From NCBI GenBank assembly GCA_016800925.1, contig JABCPU010000048.1, positions 62,001 through 126,000 on the forward strand: a stretch of DNA of 64,000 nt. Reading direction: 5' to 3'. Shown piece by piece: positions 26,656 through 38,269 of this stretch (position 1 is its first letter; each line of letters opens with the position of its first letter). The DNA comes from Suillus spraguei. Lineage: Eukaryota > Basidiomycota > Agaricomycetes > Boletales > Suillaceae. The notes beneath the pieces are model-generated. The model did no database searches, was not told where the DNA came from, and saw only the letters and a program-made list of their open reading frames with translations. The position numbers were made by a program, and so were the translations under genes.

Positions 26656-28247
26656 CTATAGCTCAAAGTGATCCGCCCAATGTCGTAACACGTCCTGGCC
26701 CTCTAAATGTTGCTTGAACATCTTGGGGTCACGACAGATTATCATTGCATGTGAATTGCGTACACCCGCAAAGAAGGCTCGCTCTTTCTTCAACTGCGGT
26801 ATCTTGTTCAGATTCTCTATGCACTGAAGTTGACCGGGTGTCAACAAAGGTTGGTATGGAGGAGGCTTTGATTGTGATTTCTTTTCTATTTCCTTGGTAG
26901 GCTCGGGACTGGTCTCGCCAGCGGGGTCGGCACCAGGTATCGATGATGTAATGATGGGAGTGCCAGCAGGGTCATCGTATAAATCAACTGCAGCGCTTTC
27001 GAGCTCAGTCTCCAGTTGGCCGATAATGTGAACAAGTCTTTCTCTGGTGGATTGCGCTTCAAGATGCCTTACTCGACCACGAGACTGGTGCGATTGAAAT
27101 GATAGACGGATGAGAGCAAGACAGATAAATGCCGGGAAAAGGATTGGCAGGAGTGTATAAACGGCCTATATCATTGCTATGAGATGGGCAATGAGTTCAG
27201 AGGATATTTGCATACCAAGTTGAGAGGAAACTCGGCTTGGAATCGCGGAGGTAATGGTGCGCGCATGTTGCGGACAGTCTTAAACCAACTTTGCGACTCT
27301 TTCGGGGTTGCAAGTGATAAAGGAAGGGCCGAATAAGATTTGATGACATGCTTGTACTCCTCATGGAAATCACTAAGATATGGTCAGAATCAAATCACGC
27401 GAGACGAATCAGGCGATTACATTTTGATACCATTCTTCTCGTAGTCGGCAAAGGGGTCTTCTGCACTGATGCTAGAAGTGACGTATGGTACAGTCAAGTC
27501 ATTGATGCTAGGGTCATAGTCAGGGATAGCAGACGAAAGCGAGATGTTTGAGCTTACGCATTAGCGTATATTCTAATATTAGGAAATAATATCAATGCCT
27601 GATAAAAAATGCGGTCAGGGTCAGCAAGGACCTCCACGAGTGGCCTTCCTCGTGGCGACCATTTGTCGACACAAAAGAACTGCTCGCCCGAACGAGAAAG
27701 AAGCTTCGGACCTAGAAATGAAGATATCGAGGAGAATGTTGAAGGGAATTTAGGTATGCCTATGTGTGGGGTGGCTAAAGTGTTGAAATTCACAGGTTGC
27801 ACTGTCTCGAAAAACTTGGACTGGTGAAGGACACTAGGTTTGCTCGTTAGATCATCAAGAAGAGCACGGATTCTCTCACACACACCCAATGGCATAACGG
27901 GCAACAAGGCCCCCAAGACTGTAACCAGTGACCGAAAAGCGAGTCACCATCCGACCTTCCTTCTCTAGGTCCGCGGTTTTCTGTCGAATCTGGTTTTATG
28001 CGCTGAGAATGCTCAGATTTTGACAATCGTAAAATAGAAATACCTCTTCAGCTACTCTTTCACCTCCCCAGTCGATTCCGTCATATGTGGATTCATCCTT
28101 ATTGGTTTCAGCGACAAGAACTTCAAGCTTGACGTCACCGTCCTCGACTTCGCCCTTCACCTCGTGGATGATTTTGTTCGCATAGCCGAGATGAGAGGGA
28201 TTTCCCCACATCCCATGGATCAAGACAAGCAGATGGACGTCTGGCAT
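26656..28247 (-). CDS. Lpl1/Rog1-like DUF676 serine esterase (lipase)
   Basis: Six exons with introns 27990-28043, 27834-27885, 27508-27557, 27373-27420 and 27166-27215 give 445 aa. The start MPDVHLLVLIHGMWGNP is the usual beginning of the family. The alpha/beta-hydrolase fold shows the oxyanion loop LIHGMWG, the DGIDWGGERV segment, the nucleophile elbow GYSLGG (Ser about 92), PVNFNTLATPHIG, the acid region YANAINDLTVPY (Asp about 198) and a late NSHAMI histidine (about 415). A single hydrophobic helix lies at residues 278-295. Size, helix and motif order match yeast Lpl1, a phospholipase of lipid droplets; localisation here is inference. The promoter lies in 28248-28690. Confidence 0.88.
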
Positions 28248-28690
28248 GATGGAGTAACTAGCAATAATTAGGCGATGCTGGTCTGGCCACTGGCAACTGA
28301 TATACAGCAAGAGATTAAGACAACCGCAAGAAGACGGGAAGTTATAAATACGGAGCCATGGACCTCATGCCCATATACTTTATATGCGGAATGCTGCTGC
28401 AGTGGCTTCTACAGCGTGGGTGTCGTCATCGGCCGGCAGTTGGTGCTGTGCTGCGTGTACTTGTTATGTAATGCAATATGCACATGGGCATGGTTATCTT
28501 ACAATTGAACGACGACGCGTCAATATCGAAGTCTTAAGTTTTAATCAAAAATGAGTTTATACGTGTCGTAGTAAACGAATTCCCATCTGTTATACTATCA
28601 CAAATGCGACTGCACATGAGGGTATGCGTGAGGATGAGTGGTGCAAAACAAACCAGGGTATCGTCGTGGTCTCGGTATCTGGTCGTTAAA
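28248..28690. other. Boundary between gene-rich and transposon-rich parts
   Basis: Upstream region of the lipase gene, followed by the 3' end of a decayed ABC-transporter copy. No intact gene. Confidence 0.4.
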
Positions 28691-30180
28691 TGAAAGGTTT
28701 GGCTTGCGAATTCCACATACGAGCATACTCTACCCGTTTCTTCACGAGTTCATCGTGTGTCCCTTTTCCTGGACAGTTTCATCGATGTACCTGTGGTGAC
28801 CACGTCAGTGAGCATTGGTGTTCGAGCAGACAAAAATGAGGTCTGGATGTTGAGTGAGATTTCCAAATCGGTGAGTGGAGAATATCATGGTCTTGTTGCC
28901 CCTCAAATTCCGTAGACGCTCGAAGAGATCTATTTCCACCAATTACAACTACATCCATCTCGAAGAAACAGGGCAGCGCACCATATTCGGCCGTAGGATC
29001 CAGAGAGGTGCTCGGCTCGTTGAATAACAGCATGCCAGCGGAAGACTCAGTTTTGGAGGCCAACGAGTGCATGAATGTGCGGGAGGTATTTGAATAATCG
29101 ACACCAAAACCTGAGAGGTTAAGGTATGATCACGTACATTGCTGCACCTGCCCGCGACTGATTTTGAGCTTTGGAGGCATATACATATGGACGTCATGAA
29201 CCGGATTAAAATCAAAAGAGTCGACGGGCTGCCAAAAAGCATCGTGGTACCTTCAGGGAGGTCTCCATAGTAAACAGCTGTGTGGCGGTCGAGGTAGGTA
29301 TGGAATCCGTCAGGGAGCTCGTCGATGGAGTCGTAAGTCTTCTGCGCGGCCGGGCGGCTTCGCAAACCTTGTCGTTGTCATGTGCGAGGGCAGGGTTGCC
29401 AAGCCCGATGTTCTCGCGCATCTGCGTGTGTATTAAATGCGTCATTTTTGAAGTGCACAAGTGTGGAGAGGGGGTCCTGCGAATAGTCTTGGAAGGGGAT
29501 GAACACGGCAGCACGGAGGTCAGCAAGTCGGAAGGTTTTGATGTCGCGATTATCGATGAGAGTGGTGCCCCCTATTGGGTCGTAGATGCGGGAGATCAGT
29601 TTCAAGATCGTACTCTTTCCAGAGCCGTTCACACCAACAACAACCTTCTATCGTGGTTAGAGAGCACCTCAAAAGCGGTGGAACTTACACAAAATTGACC
29701 AGCCTCAATCTTCAGTGATACGTCTCGCAGAGCACACTTGTCTCTGCCAGGATACTGGAATGAAACATTCCTGACATACACGGATCGGAAACCATGAAGA
29801 GATGGATATACGAATCCATTTAACCTGAACTCAACAGAAATACCATTCCTGAAAAACTGTTGGTTCTCGGGGAATAGCTCCGTGCTATCCATTACCTTAT
29901 TCTGTATCTCCTCCATCTCATATAGCTCACGTATTTCGGACTAATTGGTCGCAAGAGTAGGTAACGTGTTGGATGACAAGGTGTCACTGAATGGATGAAA
30001 GGCTTGTATGAGTGACGCCAAGGAGATGGGAGTGGTCATTTTTTTTCTCAGGACGCGAAAGGCGAAGACAATCTAATTGATTTTGTCAGCTTCGTCGACT
30101 CTAAGGTCAATTAAAAGTACCTGAGGTAGCTACTCAAAGTAACTTTTGAAAACACCTTTTGAACTCGCTTAGACATGCTT
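28690..30180 (-). pseudogene. Decayed ABC transporter (ATP-binding half)
   Basis: On the minus strand, recognisable pieces in several frames follow the order of a fungal half-transporter: the linker DSTELFPENQQFFRNGISVEF, SFQYPGRDKCALRDVS, Walker A (NGSGKST at about 29620), the Q-loop segment FQDYS, NIGLGNPAL, DELPDGFHTYLDR, a damaged signature (ISRGQ where LSGGQ is expected), and a Walker B with Asp to Asn (LLFNEPSTSLDP). Upstream only short remnants of the membrane part remain (29940-30180). Frame changes and lost consensus residues mean it is not functional. Related fragments lie at 44540-45960 and 60190-60741. Confidence 0.7.
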
Positions 30181-30205
30181 TCAGGCCGGCATTGCGCGGC
30201 AGACT

Positions 30206-30571
30206 TTGAACAACCTACTAATGCCTCTTGCACGCCTCAACCCTAAGACACCATCGCGCTTGAGTGCGATGGACAATGAACAACTTACCTCTCGAGGATC
30301 GTCCAAACCGGAACCATTTGTACCCCGATTAGCCATCCAGTGGCAAAATGATCGTGCTCTCACTGATACCTCAGTGTCTTATCTGACCACTCATTCTAGT
30401 AGAGTCTTATTTTATTCTGATGGTAAAAAAGTGATGGCTGATGTCGATGACAACCCAACAGGCTCGGATAAGGGCCAGATTCATCACAATATAGCAAAAC
30501 TCTTATTTGCAGCCCACCCTAAGTATGGTTTCGCAGTTGGCAATCAAACCAGTGATCCTACGTCGGATTAG
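30206..30571 (+). CDS. Hypothetical ORF, possibly transposon-borne
   Basis: A 121-codon open frame. Its second half (VLFYSDGKKVMADVDDNPTG, LLFAAHPKYGF) resembles, from memory, short proteins that recur in agaricomycete genomes next to transposons. It sits between the ABC pseudogene and a transposon end, so an internal fragment of a mobile element is the simplest reading. No domain name can be given. Confidence 0.3.
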   Translation: MNNLLMPLARLNPKTPSRLSAMDNEQLTSRGSSKPEPFVPRLAIQWQNDRALTDTSVSYLTTHSSRVLFYSDGKKVMADVDDNPTGSDKGQIHHNIAKLLFAAHPKYGFAVGNQTSDPTSD

Positions 30572-30699
30572 AACCAGAAACAGGTACTTCCCAACCTCGA
30601 AATCTGCATGATTTTCCACCTCTGATTACATACTGGTTATGTCATCTTTTCATACCCTGTCCAAATTTTCGTTTCCGCAGTGACTCTTGCCAACCGCGA

Positions 30700-30845
30700 A
30701 GTCCATACACCTGGGTAACACCTGTTCCCACACTTGTTAGTAACGTATATAGTATAACATGTCTGTTACTAACGAGGAGGGGAAACCTATGCTGCAGTAC
30801 TTCAGCGATAGCCACAGCACTCAGCAATGACTTTCCAGAAATATT
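30700..30845. repeat. Remnant related to the inverted repeat of the 57.6-58.4 kb element
   Basis: The stretch contains GTTACTAACGAGGAGGGGAA, then TGCAGTACTTCAGCGA and CAGCACTCAGCA in the same order and spacing as the left inverted repeat at 57595-57690 (TTGCAGTACTTCAGTGA, CAGCACTCAGCAG). Only one end of the element is present here. Confidence 0.55.
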
Positions 30846-31189
30846 TAGAGGGCAAGATAATAAATAATAAGGTAGGCTTATCTGATCGATTTGTCATCAC
30901 CCTGGCTATCTCCCACAAGGTACAATCCTGCCAGTACATTGTTTAATGATTCCCATGCACTTCCCTTTCTGCCTCCACATTGTTGCCAATGATGAGCTCA
31001 CCATCCTGCTCATCCCTGGCTGAATCACGCCGTTCTTTTATGTTTTTTAACCCTGACACTTCTGATGGCATTGCCAATGTCCTTGTTCTGAAATGCCTCT
31101 ATTTCTTTATCATTGCGCCAGATATCTCCTACAAGGTATGGTGCTATCACTATGCCTTATGAAGCTTACCACATCCTTCTCTTTCAGTC

Positions 31190-31575
31190 TCTGCATTGTC
31201 CTTGATGATGAACTCATGATCTTGCTCGTCCCTGGCCTCTATCCCACCATTCCTTCAATGTTTGTTGTCTTGATGTCCTCTGTATTCCCACATGGCCCTG
31301 TTCTCTGCATTTAAATGTCTCTGTGTTGCATCATCCTTGATGATGAGCTTGTGATTATGCTCGTCCCTGGCCCTGATCCCAGTATTCCTTCAATGTTTGT
31401 CATCTTGATGTCCTATGTATTCCCACACGACCCTGTTGTTAACCTTCTATGTCAGCCTCTGCATCACATCATCCTCGATGATGAGCTAGTGATCTTACTC
31501 ATCCCTGGCCCTGATCCCAGTATTCCTTCAATGTTTGTTATCCCAATGTCCTCTGTATTCCCACATAGCCCTGAT
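31190..31575. repeat. Three tandem units of about 137 bp
   Basis: Each unit contains GATGATGA(A/G)CT, then TC(G/A)TCCCTGGCC, CCTTCAATGTTTGT and TGTATTCCCACA. Unit starts are spaced about 135 and 139 nt. The inverted arm at 41580-41825 has two such units. Tandem subterminal repeats are common in large eukaryotic DNA transposons, where they bind transposase; that role here is inference. Confidence 0.6.
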
Positions 31576-31579
31576 TTCC

Positions 31580-33289
31580 TGTTAAGACCATACTCAAAGG
31601 GTAAAGATCTGAAGGGCTTTGGCCTCAGTTCATACACTGTGCCCCTTTCCCGAGTATTGCCCCTTATTTCAGAGGGAAGGTATACGTCCAAAGATCTGAA
31701 GGTGGTTGTGTGATGGATCTGGATGTCAAAGGTAGTGGATATGTCATGTCTGAAGGTTATCCGGAACATAGGAATGGAACGAGGGATAAGGCTAGTCTTG
31801 GTGTAAAGATACAACCTAACCTGGGCTGTAGATAAACTACCTCCTAAGTTAGTATGTGTGGTCTTGCGCTCTGTCTAGTCTGCTTCACTTGCGAAACAAG
31901 AGTGTTCGACCCTAAAGGGGGATGCCTGTTAGTATAGTTAAATCCAAGTCAAACCAGTGAGTGAAAGTAGTGTCGTAGTCAGCGGTAAGTTGCCAGGTCA
32001 GCGATGATGCCGCCAGAACTAGTGTCGTATGTAGCAGTGCTACCGTGGTTGAGATAAAGTCAGTAACAGTAACGTCGAGCGAGTGGTGGCGAGTGATGAT
32101 ATCAGCAGTAGCGTAAGGTTGTGAGCGGTGCAAAGAAACAGCAAAGAAGGCCACAGTACTTTAGCAGTAAAGTAGCGGTGCGTGAGAAGTTCAATAAAAA
32201 TAGCAATCAAGAGTCCAGCGGTAATGGTGAACGAGTGTAATCGATTAACGAGCGGTAAGGAAACTTTAAAGACTAAGTCCACTACTGGGTAAATCCAGAG
32301 CTAGACAATAATCCTGACCTATAGTACGTGCAATGGGGTAAAATCAGGTATTGTATTGTGTGGGGTACGTGGTGCTTATATCCTAAATCATATGTATTTG
32401 GAATGCTCTAGGCGAGATCAGTAGCGCTCAAGTACAGTAACCACCATATGTAAACATAGCGCGAGGCAGCTGCGGCATGAGGCGACATGTAATAAGACTT
32501 GCTGTGGAATCAGTGATAATGAACATAAAACAAACAACACACCAAATGGAGCTATGCGGATGTGGCAAGGACATGGGAGGACATCAGTACATGGAACATG
32601 GTGTGGCAGTCGGTACGGTGTGCGGTAAGCATGAGATGCCACCGGCAATGCTAAAGGAGTAAGACAGCCTTTGGACTGGTGGAGATTCCTATAGACGTGA
32701 GATGTGTGCCAAAAGATAGGGTTTTAAGGCCAGCACCAATATGTTCATTACATCAGAACAAGTTCCTAACTAGAAACTAATGGAGGTAGACTACCTGGAG
32801 ATAGAGTTGGAGATATAGACTATAGGAATCAATCCTAAGTCTTGGAAGGTGACTAGAGTCGGAAGTAACTCAAGTCTGGAGGAACAGAATGAGCAGAATC
32901 TAAGTTGATATTCGAACTAAGGTTCTATGGAGATTTACAAGTGGTTTATATACTGTAAGTAACTGGCACAGATAATCAACGAGTGCGGGGCTGAGGGCTA
33001 TGTATGATGTATAACAGAAGTCTATTAGTAAATGCACAGCGGATCAATAAGCACGAGTCAGAAATGAGACATAAGTAACAGATCAATAAGCAGGACGGAA
33101 ATATACATAGCTGGAATACCAGAGACAGGAGGATTGCTGAAAGGAGGTAGATGCAGATGTCCACAAGGGAGTTAGAGTGCATAAAGTAGGAACTTTTGGA
33201 TGGGTGATCCGGATAGGATCTGTGGATTAGACGGAAGCAGGATTGATTGGATCTGATTGGATCTGAGATCAGATGTATGGTATATGACA
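31580..33289. mobile_element. Solo LTR, family A, interrupted by LTR-B
   Basis: Starts TGTTAAGACC and ends TATATGACA. It is bounded by a perfect 5-bp duplication TTTCC at 31575-31579 and 33290-33294. Without the inserted LTR-B (31802-32752) its length is 759 bp, matching the 755-bp copy at 51495-52249. No internal retrotransposon sequence remains, so it arose by LTR-LTR recombination. Confidence 0.8.
31802..32752. mobile_element. Solo LTR, family B, nested in LTR-A
   Basis: Starts TGTAAAGATACAACC and ends ATGTTCATTACA, 951 bp. Flanks resume LTR-A sequence on both sides (GGCTAGTCTT / CAGAACAAGTTCC). No perfect target duplication is visible. Other, mostly inverted, copies lie at 46582-49446. 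Confidence 0.7.
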
Positions 33290-33446
33290 TTTCCTCTGTG
33301 TCATACCTTCTGTTGATCGGCCTTAGCTGCCGGTTTGTTTTATCTTTTCATGACCACCTTTCTGATGTCGCGGCAACCAATGCAATTTATTGCTACATTC
33401 ATTATCTCAACAGTATCCTATCAATGTGTCTAGTAGGCACAAAATA

Positions 33447-35405
33447 CTATTCTTCATCTGAGTCCAAGTCCAAGCTTGAGCTTGACTCGTCATAAGTGCT
33501 GACAATGGCTTTACTCTTGATTTGTGATACATGAGCCCTTGCTTTCCTTGGTACATAAACTTGTTCCCCAGATGCCTGTCATATCCAGTTATCCTTCATC
33601 CTCTTGACAAGCTCTTCCTCTGACAGAGAGACCCACTTGCACAAATTGGATTTGAGAGCATCCAATAAAGCCTGAACCTGGACTCTTCCACCAACCTTAG
33701 AAGGATTTTTCATGCCTCCTGGCAATGGCCACTTGGTCAACTCTACACTGTGATGTTCTACTATAGTGCGCTCGTAATTTGTGTAATTCATTTTAACCTT
33801 GCCTGACACATTCTTCTCCATTAAGATGAATTCTTCAATGACTTATGTTAGTGATGGCATAAGGCATGACAACACAAAGCACGTACCCAGGTTATCTTGA
33901 ATAAGTTCATGGTATTCACTATGTTATGAACTGGGGTGGTGTCATCAGCGACAGTGAGAAGACACAGGTGGTCTGCTGGGAAGTTCTACAATACCCCAAA
34001 GAGAGTGAGGCTTGAGAGTACAAGGAAGAGTTGGGTTCCAAGTATGATCAAGAGTTTGGTCTAAGAGTCGCAACTCAAAGATGAGGTAGAATAGAGACTA
34101 AGACTAAGGAGTGCTTAGACTTAGAGACAATTCAGACAACTAAAGATTGGAGGTCTTTAGCAAAGGAGATTCCAGGTAAAAACCAGTAAGATTAAAGTAA
34201 GGAATCTACTACAAGTACACTGTGCTTATATAGATAGATATGCACGCACAGACCAAGCAGCCATGGGAAAGGAAAGTAACTGTGTATCCTAATAAGGAAG
34301 GCAGTATAGTACAAGTGTGTTGAAATGTGTGAGTCAGAGGTCTAGTATGTGTGACTACTTGACTGGTTATGAAACAAGTGAACAGGTTATATGACATACA
34401 GAGTATAAAGGGAGAAAATAGGGGCATGTGCAACTGTAACATACTAATAAGTTTGTTGAGCGGCCTTTGGTGGTTAGTTGTCACATGTTGGTCTTTGGAA
34501 CCTGCATCAGCAAGCTATAGAATGAAGTGGAGGATGTAATACCAAGCTTGCTAATCACGAAAGCCTCCAGCTTGAGCCCAGATGGTGTGGTTCAACACCC
34601 AAGACATCCTGAATGAACTTTTGAGATTTCTCGGCGAAAAATATTTTCAGTTCTGCAAGATCTTCAATTCTACCACACACAGCCACATAAAACCCTTCCA
34701 ATACAGTGTGTGCATGCAGAGCCATCCACTGAGAAAGAATTTAAGTTTTATTAGTAGTGGTGCCACTGAGATGGGAGGTGGCGAGAGAAGTGAAAGCATA
34801 CCTTGTGATCCATTGATGTGAATGCTGCATTCACATCATGTTTGATAGCCTTTGGGTTTGCACACACAATGTGGTTCTTTGTTTGGCGATCCTTGAGAAC
34901 ATGAGCGTTGTAAGCTTGCTTTTCAGCAAAGGTCAGTCTGTGATAATCTCGGAGTAATGTGACCTTATTTTGTGTGATGAAGGCCATGAGTTTAGTATGT
35001 TCACCTTTGCCTAGGCCTAAGGGATCAGTTAGAAGGTGCTAGTGTTACTCGCCAGATTAAATTATTAAACCAACCTTCATTTTCGACCTCAAGTTGGACT
35101 TTGACAAATGCATTCCAGGAGTTAACATGTCTGTTCTTCTGTAGCATGTGACTATGAATAAACAATTGGCTTCTGGTCCACTTGACCAATCTAGACCAAT
35201 TAGTATCAATGATAACATAGATATTTATGAAGCAAACTCACTGGCCATGTATTTGTGCTATATCAGCAGCCTCTGCTTCATATGAGTGCTTAGCAGTGTC
35301 AATGTCATCAGCGAGTTCTTCCCGACAGGCACGCTGTTGAGCCTTTTGTGTCGCCATCAGCTGTGCATGCACTCGATGGAATTTATGAGTCTGACAAGGA
35401 GCCAT
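33447..35405 (-). pseudogene. Recurrent agaricomycete gene of unknown function, interrupted by LTR-C
   Basis: From the ATG at 35405 (MAPCQTHKFHRVHAQLMA), exons separated by GT...AG introns give WNAFVKVQLE, ITQNKVTLLRDYHRLTFAEK, CANPKAIKHDVNAAFTSMD, ALHAHTVLEGFYVAV and LIEDLAELKIFF-like segments. A -1 frameshift follows in EPHHL/LKLEAFVISKLG (about 34575), then NHQRPLNKLI. A solo LTR-C (33922-34441) interrupts the gene. It resumes with VKMNYTNYERTIVEH, KWPLPGGMKNP, an in-frame TGA after KDNWI (about 33580) and a tail GEQVYVPRK ending at 33447. From memory this architecture recurs in many copies in agaricomycete genomes; I know no function or family name. It lies inside the proposed large transposon. 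Confidence 0.6.
33922..34441. mobile_element. Solo LTR, family C
   Basis: Starts TGTTATGAACTGGGG and ends CAACTGTAACA, 520 bp. The flanking pentamers are CACTA (33917-33921) and TACTA (34442-34446), a target duplication with one transition. It interrupts the gene at 33447-35405. The reverse-orientation relative at 49907-50376 precedes the Gypsy gag. Confidence 0.75.
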
Positions 35406-35881
35406 GGTCCTATAAACTCAAGTTGACATAAATGAGGCAGGGAATGGCAGCAACATTTTATACTAATCACAGGTCCAGGGACAAAATCTGAGCGGTACAA
35501 ACAAACCACATTACTAGATCATATGCGAGAATAGAGCGAAGCAAAAAAACCTGAATGAAGCAATACACAACCAACCATGATGCATGTTACTAGGATGAAG
35601 GAAAGTGAAATAACTAAGTTTAGACTAGATTGACAATCAATGAGGATTTAAACAGATTCCAAATGGGCAGAACTCACCAAGTCAATGGTCACAGCTTGCA
35701 TTAGCCATAATCTCAATAACATCAAAATGACGTTCATCTGGGATGCCAAGTTTTGCTAGTATGGCTCTCCAACTGTTCACTTTGTATCCCTCTACCTGCT
35801 GGATGCAGCACCAGATCTCATTCATCATACCATGATGCAGGGAAAGGCCAGAAAGTGCTTTCTTAAGGTCACCACAGATAT

Positions 35882-36398
35882 TGTTATGAACTGGGGTGGC
35901 ATCACCAGCAACAGTGAGAAGACACAGGCAGTCTGCTGGGAAGTTCTACAATGCTCAAAGAGAGTGAGGCTTGAAAGTATAAGGAAGAGTTCTGAATACG
36001 ATCAAGGGTTTGGTCTAAGAGTTACAACTCAAAGACTAGATAGAATAGAGACTAAGACTAAGGAGTGCTTAGGCTTAGAGATGATTCAGGCAACTAAAGA
36101 TTGGAGGTCTTTAGTGAAGGAGATTCCAGGTAAAACCCAGTAAGATTAAAGTAAGAAATCTACTACAAGTACACTGTGCTTATATAGGTAGGTATGCGCA
36201 CACAGACCAAGCAGCCATGGGACAGGAAAGTAACTGCATATCCTAATAAGGAAGGCAGGTATAGTACAAGCATGTTGAAACGCGTGAGTCAGAGGTCTAG
36301 TACATGTGAATACTAGACTGGTTATGAAACAAGTGAACAAGTTATATGATGTACAGAACATAAGGGGAAAATGAATAGGGGCATGTACAACTGTAACA
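35882..36398. mobile_element. Solo LTR, family C, with perfect target duplication
   Basis: Starts TGTTATGAACTGGGG and ends CAACTGTAACA, 517 bp. It is flanked by GATAT on both sides (35877-35881 and 36399-36403). No internal sequence remains. Confidence 0.82.
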
Positions 36399-36403
36399 GA
36401 TAT

Positions 36404-37500
36404 GGTCATAACCTGCATCCTGAGCTTCCAAAACAGGACCTGGATCAGCTGTCATAAGATAAATGTGGTTAGTCACTGAAACTCCATTGTCCTGGCCATG
36501 CATTGTGGTCTTCATTTGCACAGCATTTTGCATCTGGTTATATGACCATCATCCGATTATTTTTCCCCATCAGGCATCCATCCATCAGTGTCAGGGAATT
36601 TTGCAGGATCAGAACACCTACATTGAGACGTTTGCCTGATCCCTTCACATCAGAAGGACTTAGGCTGTGCAACATGTCACATAGAGCGCTGTTTTGTGAC
36701 TCTGCCTGCTGTGGATGCAGGAAGTGCAGGCAGTCGAGGGAATGAGGTAGAAGTAAAGTTTGGGCTGCAAAAAGTAGGGAAAGTGATGTCACCTGAACTG
36801 ATGGTTTTGGACCACGATAGCAAGTCAAATGATTCAGATGCAAAGGATGTTATGCTGTCATTGGGAGACTGATGAACATGAGGAACACTGAGTGAGTCTA
36901 AGGGATCAGGAAGCAAGAAGCAGTCTGGTTGAACATATTCAGAGGAGGTGATAGAATTTTGGTCCAATGCCACTATCCCTGCTGCACAACTGTTAAAACA
37001 AACTTATAAAAGTTGCAAGTGAATCGTGCATACTTTGAAATATTTTTGTAGGCAGTTTGACTTTGTCCCAGCAGAACCAGTGCTGACGGACAAGTGGTGC
37101 AAGCCGATTAAGCACAATGTCATGCATGATTGTCACTGCCACAACCTCAGTCTTGGCCTTGAGGCAAATAGAAGATGAAGCAGTAGTGGTGATGGTAGGG
37201 AGTGTGCAGAAGTGTCCCAGTTTCTTCAAGAACTCATATGCTACCGATAGTGTTATATCAAAGTGGTCTTTCTTGAAAAGCACAGATTGAGTACTAGTTG
37301 CTTGAATCATTTAAAGGATCACTAGACTTACGATTTCTCCTTGCAAATCAAGATATTCCAGACGATTATACACAGGCTCCAACTCAGTAGGGAACAAGTG
37401 AGGTGACATAGATGACATTGGTTTTAGATAGAGCAAAAAAAATGATGAGATGGAATTAAAGACAAGCATTGAGTTTCATTGTCACGCAAACATGGATTGG
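36404..37500. other. Decayed interior of the transposon region
   Basis: Minus-strand open pieces (e.g. HDIVLNRLAPLVRQHWFCWDK near 37100 and a Ser/Pro-rich segment at 36680-36970) look like remnants of coding sequence but match no family I can name. No intact gene. Confidence 0.3.
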
Positions 37501-37527
37501 TACCAGTGGCTTAGTCACAGATAGAGA

Positions 37528-37797
37528 TCAATTTCTGACTAGAAAGGCAATAAGCTTGAGTTTCTTGTAGCTCACATCAGCACGTTTGAGCTTGCGAAAG
37601 ATTGTCATGAAATAAACAGATATGAATTGGTTTGTTGCAAGGAGGTACATGAGCTCATCCAAAAAATAGTCAGGATTCTGTCTTACAAGGCAAAGCAGGG
37701 AGTCAACATCTTCACAATCGAGAGCACACAGATGACCACACATTGCTGCGTTAGGCTGACAGTCTACAATATTATCAGTTTCATGCCAGAGCTTCAA
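37528..37797 (-). pseudogene. Fragment of Tc1/mariner (DDE_3-type) transposase
   Basis: The frame contains DSLLCLVRQNPDYFLDELMY, TNQFISVYFMTIFRKL and VSYKKLKLIA. The pattern D.YFLDEL.YLL.TN.F(I/V)SV...TI.R.L.RA.VS.KKL is the N-terminal helix-turn-helix region of the Tc1/mariner-like (IS630-type) transposases common in fungi. The catalytic DDE part is not present nearby, so this is a dead fragment. Confidence 0.6.
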
Positions 37798-38269
37798 AAT
37801 CTGAAACCAAGTGCATCTGACAAATCCACAGCAATTTAGGATATTGTGAAGGCTTAGAAGGTTTCATTCATGGAGTGGATTGCTGCAAGCTTCATGTCAC
37901 AACTGATCTTGCAAAATCACATGCTGTGAGGATGATAATAAGGGTAGTATGAGCCTACATGAGAATCCAGTTCAACATTGCGATCACCTGCAATTCAGTT
38001 CAATGTTGTTATCACTTGCAATTTAGTGAGGTGCAGAACAGACAGTTTCAGTTATAGAATCAAAGCAAGATTGGTGACATAGAATCAACAGGATGAAAGT
38101 TACAAAATGAAAGTTACAAAGTAAGATGTGAGGACATCAAATCTTCAAGCCTTACTGCCTCCTCATTTACAGCATCATCTTCATGATTGTCCAGATCACC
38201 CTCACCATCTCTGTCTTCGTCAGGTGCCATGACTGTCTGGTTTGTAGCAGGGCATTCACCCATGTATCA

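Larger units (their letters stand above)
30932..33480. mobile_element. Left inverted terminal/subterminal repeat of a large DNA transposon
   Basis: 30932-31574 and the sequence after the inserted LTR (33295 to about 33345) match, in reverse complement, 42100-41520. Shared landmarks include GTACATTGTTTAATGATTCC, ATCACGCCGTTCTTTTATG and TTGATC(G/A)GCCTTAGCTGCC. The two arms face each other and flank a KDZ transposase remnant, so I read them as the ends of one large element. The left arm is split by a solo LTR-A (31580-33289). Confidence 0.55.
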
